From: Nicotiana tabacum
Taxonomy: Eukaryota; Streptophyta; Magnoliopsida; Solanales; Solanaceae
Length of the DNA: 64,000 nt
Direction: 5' to 3'
NCBI RefSeq assembly: GCF_000715075.1
Contig: NC_134096.1
Span: 39,815,804 to 39,879,803, forward strand
Position numbers and translations under genes: made by a program. The notes below the pieces were generated by a model, which did no database searches, was not told the DNA's origin, and saw only the letters and a list, made by a program, of their open reading frames with translations. Each line of letters starts with the position of its first letter. Position 1 is the first letter of the stretch. Of the stretch, positions 37,591-48,617 are shown piece after piece.

Positions 37591-40246
37591 TGTAGCAACG
37601 CCTTTGGTAGGGTGCTACTTACGAAACAAATCTAACTTACTACTTGCAATATTCGGAAGATATTAATATAAAAAGATATTCATAATAATTTAGTAGCGGA
37701 AATAGATCCATGCAACAAAGGTTTCAAGGTGCAATATTTTTGTTTTTGAAAATACACTTCGTAAAATTTCTTAAATGAAATATAATGTCAAAATATCAAG
37801 ATAAAATGGTACAACCCTTCTCAAATAATCAACACGTTAAAGCAACTTCCTAACAAAATTATACTTCTCGTTCAACATCACTGCATATTGATATTGTACA
37901 TGAATTTCAAACTAGCGAGTATAAAAGGAAAACTAGTCTTCTCCTTTGTACATTTTTACAAGACAAAGTGTAAATTCAGCATATTACAAGACTTGAGCTA
38001 TTAACACACCCTAAAACAGCAAAACAAGTCACCAAATTACATGTTACAAGATTTTGGTCTTGAGATCCAACAAGTCTCAAAAATAACATACATAAGTATG
38101 ACATATATATCATGTACAAGTCCCAAAACTTTACAAAACCTAGGTGCATATGCAAATGTGATCTCCATAAATGCTCCCAAAAAAGACTACTTCATAAGGC
38201 CGTCTTCAAATCTCGTCCCATACATTACCTACAATAGAAAATAACTATCGCTAAGCATAAAGATTAGTGGCATATAAAGTTTGGGCTTGGAGCCATTAAA
38301 TTCTCTGATTCCCCTTTTCAGTCATAGGTAGCTCAAATGAAATATAAATTTAAAACAAGTGAACAAATATATATTAAAAGTATCGAATATCAAACCTTGA
38401 AATGTTTCCAAATATCAATAACAATGTTCAAGATTCAAGTGTCAAGAAAGAGTATACTATCAATCCAAGAGAGTTTGCCAAATATCCATTTTTTCCCAAT
38501 ATGTACGCCATGCCATCACACTAAGCAATAGAAGATATCAAGATGGAACGAAGACCCAAATCAAGTAGGGTCAAACCCCAATAGTCAAGAGAATCAAGAA
38601 CAACAATAACCCAATATAATCCCACTAGTGGAGTCTGGGGAGGGTAGTGTGTACGCAGACCTTACCCCTACCCTGGGGTAGAGAGGTTGTTTCTGATAGA
38701 CCCTCGGCTCCCTCCCTCCAAGTGCTCTTGGGGTGACTCGAACTTACAACCTCTTGGTTGATAGTGGAGGATGCTCACCACTAGAGCAACCCACTCTTGT
38801 CAAGTCAAGAGAATCAAGAACCATATTAAAAATGGCTTCCTAGTTCGTACTTAACACGGACAAGTTCTATAATTTAAGACGAACTACAAATCCAAAGTCA
38901 AGATGGAGAAAGATCCGAATCAAGAGACATGCCGAGATGAGTGACAAAGTCACTGCCACAAGAAGGACAAAGTCCCAACAAGAATGCAAAATGATCAAGA
39001 AATCTGGACGAGTGGGCGAGTTAACGAATATCTTGCAATACATGATTAACACGAATACATCGATATTAATTGAAGACAAGGGAAAGAAAAGCTCAAGTTA
39101 TTTCAAAACATTCCAGAAAGTAAAAATAGTACAACTTCAAGTATATACACAAACCTTGGTGTTTTACCACAAAACAGTTCAACCATAACTTGAGGAAGTT
39201 CGAATCGTCTACGCCATAGACCAACCAAATCTGTCCACTTCCTCAAACACTTCCCCTTAGATATTACAAGGTTATACATAATCAAATATCTATATAAGTT
39301 TAGTGATTTAACATGGCAAACTAAACATGATAATGGTGAAAATCACCCTAAATTTTTGAAACAGAAATTTTGGACAGTATCATTGTCTTGTGTTGTGGCT
39401 CCATTTTGAAGATCTAAACGGACGAACTAGACTGTATAGTCTTCATAAAAGTAGTAGACATGTGTCTTAGGGACTGAGGAAATCTTGAATCACCCTAATA
39501 TCAGTTTCGTGCAAACGGTTATGCTAAGAATACTAAAAGCAGTACAGGAAGAGTTTGTAAAACAGAAAATCGGGGCAACACCTGCCATGTACTTTATGAT
39601 CCCTTTTCGGGTAAATACAAACAAAATTAGATTTTGGTGCCTGAATAAGAGTTACAGAGGTATAAAATATCTTTCCAGCAAAGCTTGAATCACTTAAAAT
39701 AGAGCTACATATAAGAAGATATGAAGAAAACACTAATAGATATCTAGTGTAAAAGCGAGTTTAGTAACTTACCACAAAAGAGAGGAGCAACTTGAGCTTC
39801 ATCAAGAACTAGTTTGGCTGGTTGGTTTAGTAAAACTTTTTGATGGTTATCATGTAGTGTTTCATGTGATAAGAAGGAGAGAGGGTAGGGGTTTTCTTTG
39901 GCATGAAGGAATGAAATATGAGAGGAGATCCTTAAGGATATCTCACATAAGATAAGGATGAACAAAAGGTGGCTGCCCAAACTTTTCTTCTTTGGATAAA
40001 TACAAAAAGGGTGGCAGTCCAAAACCTTAAATATCTAATGTATTTCATAACAATTCATCAAAATGATATTAAGTGTTACACATAGCAACACCATGGAACA
40101 TTTTTGTCAATATTAACACAACCTAAAGCAAGCAATTTTAATATATTGTCAAATTCACGTTTAGGAAGTGCGAAGTAAAACCTATCCTCATTATAAAGAT
40201 TCTCAATCGAGAATGCAAATACTAGTTAAAACTTTGGGGTATTACA
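37591..40246 (-). repeat. 3' LTR of element E (2656 bp, with SINE)
   Basis: On the minus strand it runs TGTAATACCCC (40246) to GTTGCTACA (37591). The first 1040 bases by plus coordinates pair with 48618-49657, with about 20 differences in the first 320 bases by hand count, mostly transitions. It contains a 201-bp SINE with its target duplication. Its outer tip can fold (GTAGCA with TGCTAC). Confidence 0.9.
38583..38821 (-). mobile_element. TS-type tRNA-derived SINE with 19-bp target duplication
   Basis: Body 38602-38802, flanked by the same 19 bases at 38583-38601 and 38803-38821 (AGTCAAGAGAATCAAGAAC). The undisturbed target is seen in the other LTR of E near 49614-49632. On the minus strand the head is tRNA-like: a box A region GCTCTAGTGGTGAGC (38773-38787) and box B GTTCGAGTC (38735-38743), the RNA polymerase III promoter. 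The tail holds AGGTCTGCGTACACACTACC and CCACTAGTGGGATTAT and ends in a TTATTGTT stretch. This is the SINE known from tobacco and other Solanaceae as TS. It has no coding capacity and would depend on a LINE. Confidence 0.92.
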
Positions 40247-40262
40247 ATTCTCTCCTCCTTAA
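40247..40262 (-). other. Polypurine tract of E
   Basis: On the minus strand TTTAAGGAGGAGAGAAT-like purine run just before the LTR start TGTAATACCCC. Confidence 0.85.
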
Positions 40263-40291
40263 ATAAATTTCGTCCCGAAATTTACCTTATA

Positions 40292-41461
40292 CTAGTCCCG
40301 AAACAAATGTGGATATCGAACTCGCATATCCTCTTCTCGCTCTGAGGTAGCTTTTTCGCCAGAATAATTTCTCCAAAGGACTTTCACTAAGGGGATTATC
40401 TTATTTCTAAGCACCTTTAACTCACACGCTAAGATTTGGATAGGTTTTTCTTCATAGGTCAAATCATGATTGACCTCAATAGATTCAACATGAAGGACAT
40501 GAGATGGATCTGAGAGGTATCTTATAACCATAGAAACATGGAAGACGTTATGGATCTTGTCTAACTCAGATGGAAGAGCTAGTTTATAAGCAACTGGGCC
40601 AAATCTCTCAAGCACTTCATAAGTTCCAATAAATTGAGGGCTAAGTTTACCTTTTTAGCCAAATCTCATATACTTCTTCCATGGAGAAACCTATAAGAAT
40701 ACCTTATCCCCCGGTTGATACTTAATCTCACGCCTTTTAATATCAGTATAAGACTTTTGTCTATCAGAAGCAATTTTTAAGCGATCCTTGATGATGTTTA
40801 CCTTATCTTCAGTTTGTTGCACAATCTCAGGACCCACCAATTTCATTTTACCAACCTCATTCCAACTAAGAGGCTTTCAACATTTTCTCCCATATAAATA
40901 TTCATAAGGAGGCATGCCTATACTTGATAGGTAGCTATTATTGTAAGCAAATTCTATCAAGGCTAAGTGTTTGTCCCAGCTACCCTCAAACTCAATAATT
41001 CAGGCTCGAAGCATATCCTCCAAGATTTGTATTACCCTCTCAGACTAGCTGTATAATTGAAAATGGAAAGAAGTACTAAAGTTCAATCTCGTCCCCAAAG
41101 CTTCTTGCAAACTAGTCTAAAATCTTGAGGTAAACCTCGAGTCTGAGTGAGATATAATAGAAAAAGAAACCCCATGCAGCCTCACAATCTCATTAACATA
41201 CAATTCTGCTAAACGTTCAAGTGTGTAGTCCATTCTGATTGCCAAGAAATGAGCACTCTTGGTACGTCTATCGACTATAACCCAAATTGCATCATGATTT
41301 CTTTGAGGGCGTGGAAGTCCAGAAATAAAGTTCATCGTAATTCTCTCCTATTTCCACTCTGGTATGGACAAGGGTTGTAGCAAACCAACCGAAACTTGAT
41401 GCTCGACCTTTATTTGTTGACAAATCAAGCATTCGGAGATAAATTCTGCATATGTCTTTCT
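40292..41461 (-). pseudogene. Integrase of E, copy 2 (broken)
   Basis: Two open stretches remain: 41117-41335 (MNFISGLPRPQRNHDAIWVI, then TKSAHFLAIRM) and 40292-40615 (FHVSMVIRYLSDPSHVLHVE, chromodomain-like VKVLWRNYSGEKAT, ending VRYPHLFRD). Between them the frame is lost, with several stops around 40620-41110. At 41147-41149 the codon CAC gives His where the integrase core has its second catalytic Asp (IISHSD). The region normally holding the catalytic Glu (about 41040-41060) is also degraded. This copy lies next to the PPT and supplies the true 3' end of E. Confidence 0.85.
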
Positions 41462-42460
41462 TCATACCATTCCACCAGTAGTGTTCTTGATGGTTTGGTA
41501 CATTTTAGGGCCTCCATGATGCATTGCATATGGTGAAGAATGTGATTTATTTTGTATTTCTTTTCTTAATTTATCGTCTTTAGGAACACATAACCTATTT
41601 TGAAAAGATAGGACACCATCCTCCCTCAATTTAAAATCAATTTTTTCTCCATTGTGAACTTCTTTGATCATTTTCACAAGCTTCTCATCCAATTTTTGTG
41701 CTTCTTTTTTATGTTCAAGTAGAAATGGCTTGACTTGAGAACTAGCAATAATATAACCACAAGCTTTAAATGCAAGACAAGCATTCATGGTACTCAATTC
41801 AAGAAACAAAGGCAAAGGACTTAGAGATAAACCGGCAAAGGATTTGCGACTTAGAGCATAGGCAACAACATTGGCTTTACCCGGATGATAGTCAATTGTG
41901 CAGTCATAATCTTTGATAAGATCAATCCATCTACGTTGTCTCAAATTCAAATCTTTCTTTGTACCCAAGTACTTCAAAATCTTATGATCCGTGAATGTAT
42001 GACACTTTTCTCCATACAAATAATGTCTCCAAATTTTCAAAGCAAACACTATGGCAGCAAGCTCAAGGTCGTGAGTAGGATAATTCAACTCATGTGGTTT
42101 CAATTTTCGAGAGACATATGCAACCACTTTCCCTTCTTGCATCAAAACACAACCCAAACCATTATGAGAAGCATCACTATAAATCACATACTCTTTTTCT
42201 TCAGTTGGTAGAGTAAGTATAGGAGCTTTAGTCAATAAAGATTTGAGCTTTTCAAAGCTCTCTTGGCATTTGTCATCCCATACAAACTTGACGTCCTTCC
42301 ACAAAAGTTTAGTCAAATGAGAGGCTATAATGGAGAAGCCTTTGACAAACCTTTTATAGTATCCCGCTAAGCCCAAGAAACTTCTTATTTCAGTTGGACT
42401 ATTGAGCGGTTTCCATTCAACAATAACTTGAATCTTACTAGGATCAACTTTCACATCCAA
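41462..42460 (-). pseudogene. RT C-terminus, RNase H and integrase zinc finger of E, copy 2
   Basis: A 332-codon ORF. It starts in the late RT part ([12 protein letters not shown], then [17 protein letters not shown]), runs through RNase H with all three catalytic signatures ([35 protein letters not shown]) and the [12 protein letters not shown] linker, and ends before the integrase finger completes. It lacks the RT palm with the FIDD box: a deletion of about 0.9 kb, compared with copy 1, joins protease directly to this point. The frame was probably kept open by its youth, not by function. Confidence 0.88.
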
Positions 42461-44035
42461 TCAACTACTTCATGATATTTATGAAGCCAGTCCATACCGA
42501 TGATGACATCATAGTCTTGGAAAGACATTTAAATCAGATCAGTAGGGAAGACTAGATCTTGAATCTCGAAGGGACAACCTCGATAGATCTGATTACAAAC
42601 AACCTGATGACCCAAAGGACTTCTAACAAGCACACCACAATCAAGCCTCAGAGATTTTACATTTTCAGGAAAAACAAGTGATGAGAAAACATAGGAATGT
42701 ATAGAACCAGGATCAAATAGTGTAATAATATATAAACCAAATAAGTGAAATTTACCAACAACCACGTCTGTCCCATGTTGGTCATCCCTCTGTCTCATAG
42801 CATAAGCTCGTGTTGTATCTCTTGACCCACTAGCTTGATTTGTTCCATCTGCACCTGCGGTTTGGGTGTTTCTAGATCTTGCACCTCTATTCCCTTCAGA
42901 AGGAGCGGCAGTAGGTTTCTGAACTAAACTTTCAGTACGTGGAGAAGACATAGGGTTGGGATTAGGACAATCCTTCACTTTGTGATCGAAGCTCCCACAA
43001 TTAAAACAAGCACCAGAAGCTTTCTAGTAAGTACCAAAGTGATTCTTTCCAAACTCTACACAGATGGGTATACGAGTCTTGCCTTGTCCATAGCTTGGAG
43101 TGCTAGCAGTAGAAAATTTTGATCTACTTTGCTTATGGTGAGCTGACATGTGAACACCACCAGTCTTGGAATTGTCAAACTTCCCCCTTCTGGAGACCTC
43201 CATAATCTGAATTAGCTTTTCTGAACCTGTATTCATTTTTAGTGGCTTGTTCCTTGTCAATTCCTTCCCAAGTAAGAGTAGCTGTAACTAGTTTAGAAAA
43301 CCTTTAATGTTGCAGGACCGCCACAGATTTTCGGATAGAATCATTCAAACCATCTTCGAATCACCTGCACTTATCTTTTTCATCATCAATAATACCTCCA
43401 GCATAACGAGAAAGCCTAAGAAACCTTTGTTGATATTCAGCAATAGACATACCCCTTGCTTTAAATCTAGAAACTCCTTTATCTTCGCATCACGATAAGC
43501 AAGTGGGACATACTTCATGCGAAATTCTTTGACAAAATCATCCCAAGTAAGCACCGGCGCTTTTGCTTTGGCATTTGGTACACTTACCCACCAGTCATAA
43601 GCATCCCTTTGTAACAGTAAGATAACATACTTAAATTTGGCAACTTCTGAACACTCTAATTGCTCAAATACTCTCTCTATGCGCTCAAGCCATTGTTCAG
43701 CATCAGTAGGATCAACAGTGCATTCAAAATCAACTCCACCTATTTTTGTCATTCTCTCAAAGTTCATTTCATTATGGTCGGACATTGTTCTAGCCAAGTG
43801 ACGAAAGATATCAGCCATTTGCTGAAAAGGAGGATCAACAACAGGAGCACTATGACTCATATGAGAATGTGGCCCAACTCTTGCATCCTGATTATTTTCC
43901 ACTTCAGATCCTCTAGTACGAGGAAAATTATGATCAGAAAAATATTCTCCAACCCCTTCTTGTAAGTGAAGTTGGGTAAGAGTTATCTGAACCCTCATGA
44001 GCATCTTCCATAGGTCTATTAGAAAAAGAGGCCAT
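42461..44035 (-). pseudogene. gag and protease of E, copy 2
   Basis: The gag start is the ATG at 44033-44035 (MASFSNRPMEDAHEG). Two bases are missing near 43976 compared with copy 1, which shifts the frame. Gag blocks: DAEQWLERIERVFEQLECSE, then WDDFVKEFRMKYVP. The frame changes again near 43345 and 43024. The second zinc knuckle CFNCGSFDHKVKDC survives (about 42975-43015), while the first has lost cysteines. The protease begins with LFDPGSIHSYV near 42700-42720 (42529-42978) and is cut after the MDWLHKYH block by the deletion at about 42461. Confidence 0.83.
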
Positions 44036-44226
44036 AACTTAACATGACATGGATCTGAGAGGTATCTTATAAGCATAGAAATATGGAACACGTTATAGAT
44101 CTTGTCTAACTCAGGTGGAAGAGCTAGTTTATAAGCAATTGGGCCAACTCTCTCAAGAACTTCATAAAATCTAATAAATTGAGGGATAAGTTTACCTTTT
44201 GGACAAATCTCATATACTTCTTCCAT
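43345..44226 (-). CDS. Chimeric ORF: integrase tail fused to gag
   Basis: A 293-codon open frame that crosses the junction between the two gag-pol copies. Residues about 1-62 are the integrase C-terminus of copy 1 (VLERVGPIAYKLALPPELDK, then HISMLIRYLSDPCHV). Residues about 63-87 are gag start sequence read out of frame. From residue about 88 (LQEGVGEYF) it runs in the gag frame through the capsid region to WDDFVKEFRMKYVP and beyond. The switch is possible because copy 2 lost two bases early in gag. Whether it is ever made is unknown; I see no promoter for it and consider it a chance product. Confidence 0.5.
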   Translation of the reverse strand: MEEVYEICPKGKLIPQFIRFYEVLERVGPIAYKLALPPELDKIYNVFHISMLIRYLSDPCHVKLWPLFLIDLWKMLMRVQITLTQLHLQEGVGEYFSDHNFPRTRGSEVENNQDARVGPHSHMSHSAPVVDPPFQQMADIFRHLARTMSDHNEMNFERMTKIGGVDFECTVDPTDAEQWLERIERVFEQLECSEVAKFKYVILLLQRDAYDWWVSVPNAKAKAPVLTWDDFVKEFRMKYVPLAYRDAKIKEFLDLKQGVCLLLNINKGFLGFLVMLEVLLMMKKISAGDSKMV

Positions 44227-45240
44227 GGAGAAACCTTTAAGAATACCTTATCACTCGCTTGATACTCAATCTCACGCCTCTTACTATCAGCATAAAACTT
44301 TTGTCTATCTGAAACACTTTTTAAGCGATCCTTGATGATTTTTACCTTATCTTCAGTTTGTTGCACAATCTCAGGACCCACCAATTTCCTTTCACCAACC
44401 TCATTCCAACTAAGAGGCTTTCTACATTTTCTCCTATATAAAGATTCATAAGGAGGCATGCCTATACTTGATGGGTAGCTATTATTGTAAGCAAATTCTA
44501 TCAAGGCTAAGTGTTTGTCCCAACTACCCTCAAACTCAATAATGCAGGCTCGAAGCATATCCTCCAAGATTTATATTACCCTCTCAGACTAGCCATCTGT
44601 TTGAGGATGTAAAGAAGTACTAAAGGTCAATCTTGTGCCCAAAGCTTCTTGCAAACTAGTCCAAAATCTTGAGATAAACCTCGGGTCTCGGTCAGATATA
44701 ATAGAAACAGAAACCCCATGCAGCCTCACAATCTCATTAATGTATAATTATGCTAAACGTTCAAGTGTGTAGTCGTCCATTCTGATTGCCAAGAAATGAG
44801 CACTCTTGGTTAGTCTATAAACTATAACCCAAATTGCATCATGATTTCTTTGAGTGCGTGGAAGCCCAGAAACAAAGTCCATCATTATTCTCTCCCATTT
44901 CCACTCTGGTATGGATAAGGGTTGTAGCAAACCAGCCGGAACTTGATGCTTGGCCTTTATTTGTTGACAAATCAAGCATTTAGAGATAAATTCTGCAATG
45001 TCTTTCTTCATACCATTCCACCAGTAGTGTTCTTGATGGTTTGGTACATTTTAGGGCCTCCAGGATGCATTGCATATGGTGAAGTATGTACTTCATTTAG
45101 TATTTCTTTCCTCAATTTATTGTCTTTAGAAACACATAACCTATTTTGAAAAGATAGGACACCATCATCCCTCAATTTAAAATCAAGCTTTTCTCCATTG
45201 TGAACTTCTTTGATCAGTTTCACAAGCTTCTCATCCAATC
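44041..45240 (-). pseudogene. Integrase of E, copy 1 (C-terminus cut at junction)
   Basis: Open stretches 45008-45238, 44748-45011 and 44124-44567. The zinc finger ([13 protein letters not shown], then KCLICQQIKAKHQVPAG), core (MMDFVSGLPRTQ with the first D) and IISDRDPRF block (second D kept) are readable. A TAG at 44589-44591 falls right before the SER block that holds the catalytic Glu. The C-terminal part ends at RYLSDPCHV near 44042, where gag copy 2 starts; the chromodomain tail and everything up to the next leader are gone. Confidence 0.86.
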
Positions 45241-46707
45241 TTTGTGCTTATTTTATATGTTTAAATAGAACTGGCTTGACTTACAAACTAGCAATAATAG
45301 AACCATAAGCTTTAAATGCAAGACAAGTATTCATGGCTCTCAATTCAAGAAACAAAGGCAAAGGACTTAGAGATAAACCGGCAAAGGATTTGCGAGTTAG
45401 AGCATCGGCAACAACATTGGCTTTACCCGGATGATAATCAATTGTGCAGTCATAATCTTTGATAAGATCAAGCCATCTACGTTGTCTCAAATTCAATTCT
45501 TTCTGTGTACCCAAGTACTTCAAACTCTTATGATCCGTGAATATATGACACTTTTCTCCATACAAGTAATGTCTCCAAAATTTCAAAGCAAACACTATGG
45601 CAGCAAGCTTAAGGTCGTGAGTAGGATAATTCAACTCATATGGTTTCAATTTTCGAGAGACATACGCAACCACTTTCCCTTCTTGCATCAAAACACAACA
45701 CAAACCATTATGAGAAGCATCATTATATATCACATACTCCTTCCCTTCAGTTGGTAGAGTAAGTATATGAGATTTAGTCAATAAATATTTGAGCTTTTCA
45801 AAGCTCTCTTGGCATTTGTCATCCCATACGAACTTGACGTTCTTCCACAAAAGTTTAGTCAAATGAGAGGCTATAATGGAGAAGCCTTTTACAAACCTTT
45901 TATAGTATCTCGCTAAGCCCAAGAAATTTCTTATTTTAGTTGGACTTTTGGTCATTTTCCATTCAACAAAAGCTTGAATCTTACTAGGATCAACTTTCAC
46001 ACCTTCAGCTATCACAACATGCCCCAGAAAAGCCACTTCACTAAGCCAAAATTCACATTTGGAAAGCTTGGCATATAGCTTTTTCTCCTTCAAAATTAGC
46101 AAAACAATCCGAAGATGTTTATCATGATTTTCGCTATTCTTGGAATATATTAAAATATCATCAATAAATACCACCACAAATTGATCAATATAAAACACGA
46201 TTCATTAGATCCATGAACACTGCAAGAGCATTTGTCAACCCAAATGGCATCATCAAAAATTCATAATGTCCATACCGAGTCCTAAAAGCAGTTTTAGGAA
46301 CATCTTGCTCACATACTCGCAGCTGGTAATACCCAGACCTCAAGTCAATTTTTGAGAAACACCGAGCACCCTTTAGCTGGTCAAAAATCATCGATCCTAG
46401 GCTATGGATATCTATTCTTAATTGTTACCTTATTTAATTGTCGGTAATCAATACAAAGCCGAAGATATCCATCTTTCTTTTTCACAAATAAAATAGGAGC
46501 TCCCCAAGGAGAAACACGTGTGCGAATAACAGCCTTCTCAAGAAGTTCTTGCAATTGAATTTTCAACTCCTTCAATTCTGCCGGAGCCATTCGGTAAGGA
46601 TTTATAGAAATAGGAGTTGTTCTATGAATAACCTCTATAGGAAATTCAACTTCCCTTTCCAGGGGCAACCCACGAAACTTTTCAGGGAAAATATCTAGGA
46701 AATTCAC
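45241..46707 (-). pseudogene. Reverse transcriptase and RNase H of E, copy 1
   Basis: RT: open 46402-46707 ([20 protein letters not shown], then [23 protein letters not shown]), 46185-46391 ([20 protein letters not shown]) and 45281-46198. The catalytic box FIDD is intact at 46157-46168. RNase H keeps its first Asp (YNDAS) and third Asp ([10 protein letters not shown]), but the catalytic Glu codon is AAG (Lys) at 45608-45610 (DLKLAA); copy 2 has Glu there. Frame breaks near 46190 and 46395 separate the pieces. This is the best preserved RT in the window. Confidence 0.88.
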
Positions 46708-47203
46708 ATACGACTGGTATATCTTTAAGGGTTGAACTTTCTAGGTGTGTATCAACTATATGAGCAAGATAAGATTCACAACCCTGACTAATCATCTTTC
46801 TTGACACAACCGTAGAGATAATATTAGATGTCAATGATCTTTCACCTTGAATAACGATGTGTGAAAATATAAGAGCTTTAAAGGTCACATGCTTTGACCT
46901 ACAATCAACTACTGCATGGTATTTATGAAGCCAGTCCATACCGATGATGACATCATAGTCTTGGGAAGACATTTAAATCAGATCAGCAGGGAAGACTAGA
47001 TCTTCAATCTCGAAGGGACAACCTCGATAGATCTGATTACAAACAACCTGATGACCCAAAGGACTTCTGACAAGCACACCACAATCAAGCCTCGCAGATT
47101 TTACATTTTCAAGAATGTGTAGAACCGGGATCAAATTCTGTAACAACATACAAGCCAAATAAATGAAATTTACCAACAACCACGTCTGCCCCATGTTGGT
47201 CAT
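46682..47203 (-). pseudogene. Protease of E, copy 1
   Basis: The active-site stretch EFDPGSTHS lies at the end of the preceding gag frame (about 47109-47135); the frame then shifts, with a deletion compared with copy 2. The rest reads LDCGVLVRSPLGHQVVCNQI (46973-47203), then a stop, then DYDVIIGMDWLHKYHAVVDC (46682-46972). The fold would be a retropepsin dimer that matures Gag-Pol. Broken by one frameshift and one stop. Confidence 0.82.
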
Positions 47204-48457
47204 CCCTCTGTCTCATAGCATAAGCTCGTGTTGTAGCTCTTGACCCACTAGCTTGATTAGCTCCATCTGCACCTACGGTTTGGGTGTTTCTAGATCTTGC
47301 ACCTCTATTCCCTTGAGAAGGAGCGATAGTAGGTTTCTGAACTAAACCTTCAGTACGAGGAGAAAAAATAGGGTTCGGATTATGACAATCCTTCACTTTG
47401 TGATCGAAGCTCCCACAATTAAAACAAGCACCAGAAGCTTTCCTGCAAGTACCAAAGTGATTCTTTCCACACTCTGCACAGGTGGGTATACGAGTCTTGC
47501 CTTGTCCATAGCTTGGAGTGCTAGCAGTAGAAAAATTTGATCTACTTTGCTTATTGTGAGATGGCCTGTGAACACCACCAGTCTTGGAATTGTCAAATTT
47601 CCCCCTTTTGGAGGGACCGCCATAATCTGAATTAGCTTTTCTGAACCTGTTTTCATTTTTACTAGCTTGTTCCTTGTCAATTCTTTCCCAAGTAAGAGTA
47701 GCTGTAACTAGTTTAGAAAACTTTTCATGTTGCAAGACCGCCATAGACTTTCGGATAGAATCATTCAAACTATCTTCGAATCACCTGCACTTATCTTTTT
47801 CATCATCGATAATACCTCTAGCATAACGAGAAAGCATAAGAACCTTTGTTGATATTGGGCAATAGACATACCCCTTTGCTTTAAATCCAGAAACTCCTTT
47901 TTATTCACATCACGATAAGCAGGTGGGACATACTTCATGCGGAATTCTTTGACAAAATCATCCCAAGTAAGCACCGGAGCTTTTGCTTTGGCATTTGGTA
48001 CACTTACCCACCAATCATAAGCATCCCTTTGTAACAGTGAGATAGCATACTTAAATTTGGCAACTTATGAACACTCTAATTGCTCAAATACTCTCTCTAT
48101 GCGCTCAAGCCATTGTTCAGCATCAGTAGGATAAACAGTGCATTCAAACTCAACTCCACTCATTTTTCTCATTCTCTCAAAGTTCATTTCATTATGGTCG
48201 AACATTGTTCCAGCCAAGTGATGAAAGAAATAAACCATTTGGTGAAAATGAGGATAAAAAACATGAGCACTATGACTCATATGAGAATGTGGCCCAACTC
48301 TTGCATCCTGATTATTTCCCACTTCAGATGCACTAGTACGAGGAAAATTAAGGTAAAAAAAATGTTCTCCAACCCCTTCCTGTAAGTGAGATTGGGTATA
48401 AGAGTTATTTGAACCCTCATGAGCGTCTTTCATAGGTCTATTAGAAGAAGAGGCCAT
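47109..48457 (-). pseudogene. gag of E, copy 1
   Basis: ATG at 48455-48457 (MASSSNRPMKDAHEG), 143 bases inside the PBS. Frames: 48065-48457, 47765-47974, 47109-47768. Capsid motifs DAEQWLERIERVFEQLECS, WDDFVKEFRMKYVPPAYRD and RGMSIAQYQQRF are clear. Nucleocapsid: a shortened knuckle CAECGKNHFGTC and a regular one CFNCGSFDHKVKDC at about 47385-47490. A TAA at 48066 and frame breaks near 47975 and 47770 disrupt it. Confidence 0.86.
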
Positions 48458-48600
48458 GACTTAATTCCTACATAAGGGAAATCACATTGCATTAGGGACA
48501 TGTACATTATGCATATGCACAATAAACGCTACAAAACATGTTAAAAGGAAAAAAGTACACTAACAAGTCATAACAATAGTCCTAAAATCACAAACCTAAA

Positions 48601-48612
48601 GTTCTGATACTA
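48601..48612 (-). other. Primer binding site of E (degenerate)
   Basis: On the minus strand TAGTATCAGAAC, 5 bases after the LTR end; two changes from TGGTATCAGAGC. Confidence 0.75.
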
Positions 48613-48617
48613 AAACT

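Noticed and set aside
38041..38244. 67-codon ORF, repeated at 49068-49271
   Set aside because: Lies in both LTRs of E on the strand opposite to the element; no family match and no start context.
38735..38787. tRNA gene
   Set aside because: Box A and B are present, but the surrounding sequence cannot form a tRNA cloverleaf and belongs to the SINE head.
41885..42211. 108-codon plus-strand ORF, repeated at 45431-45757
   Set aside because: Antisense shadow of the RNase H region in the two copies of E pol.
43660..43965. 101-codon plus-strand ORF, repeated at 48080-48385
   Set aside because: Antisense shadow of gag in the two copies of E.
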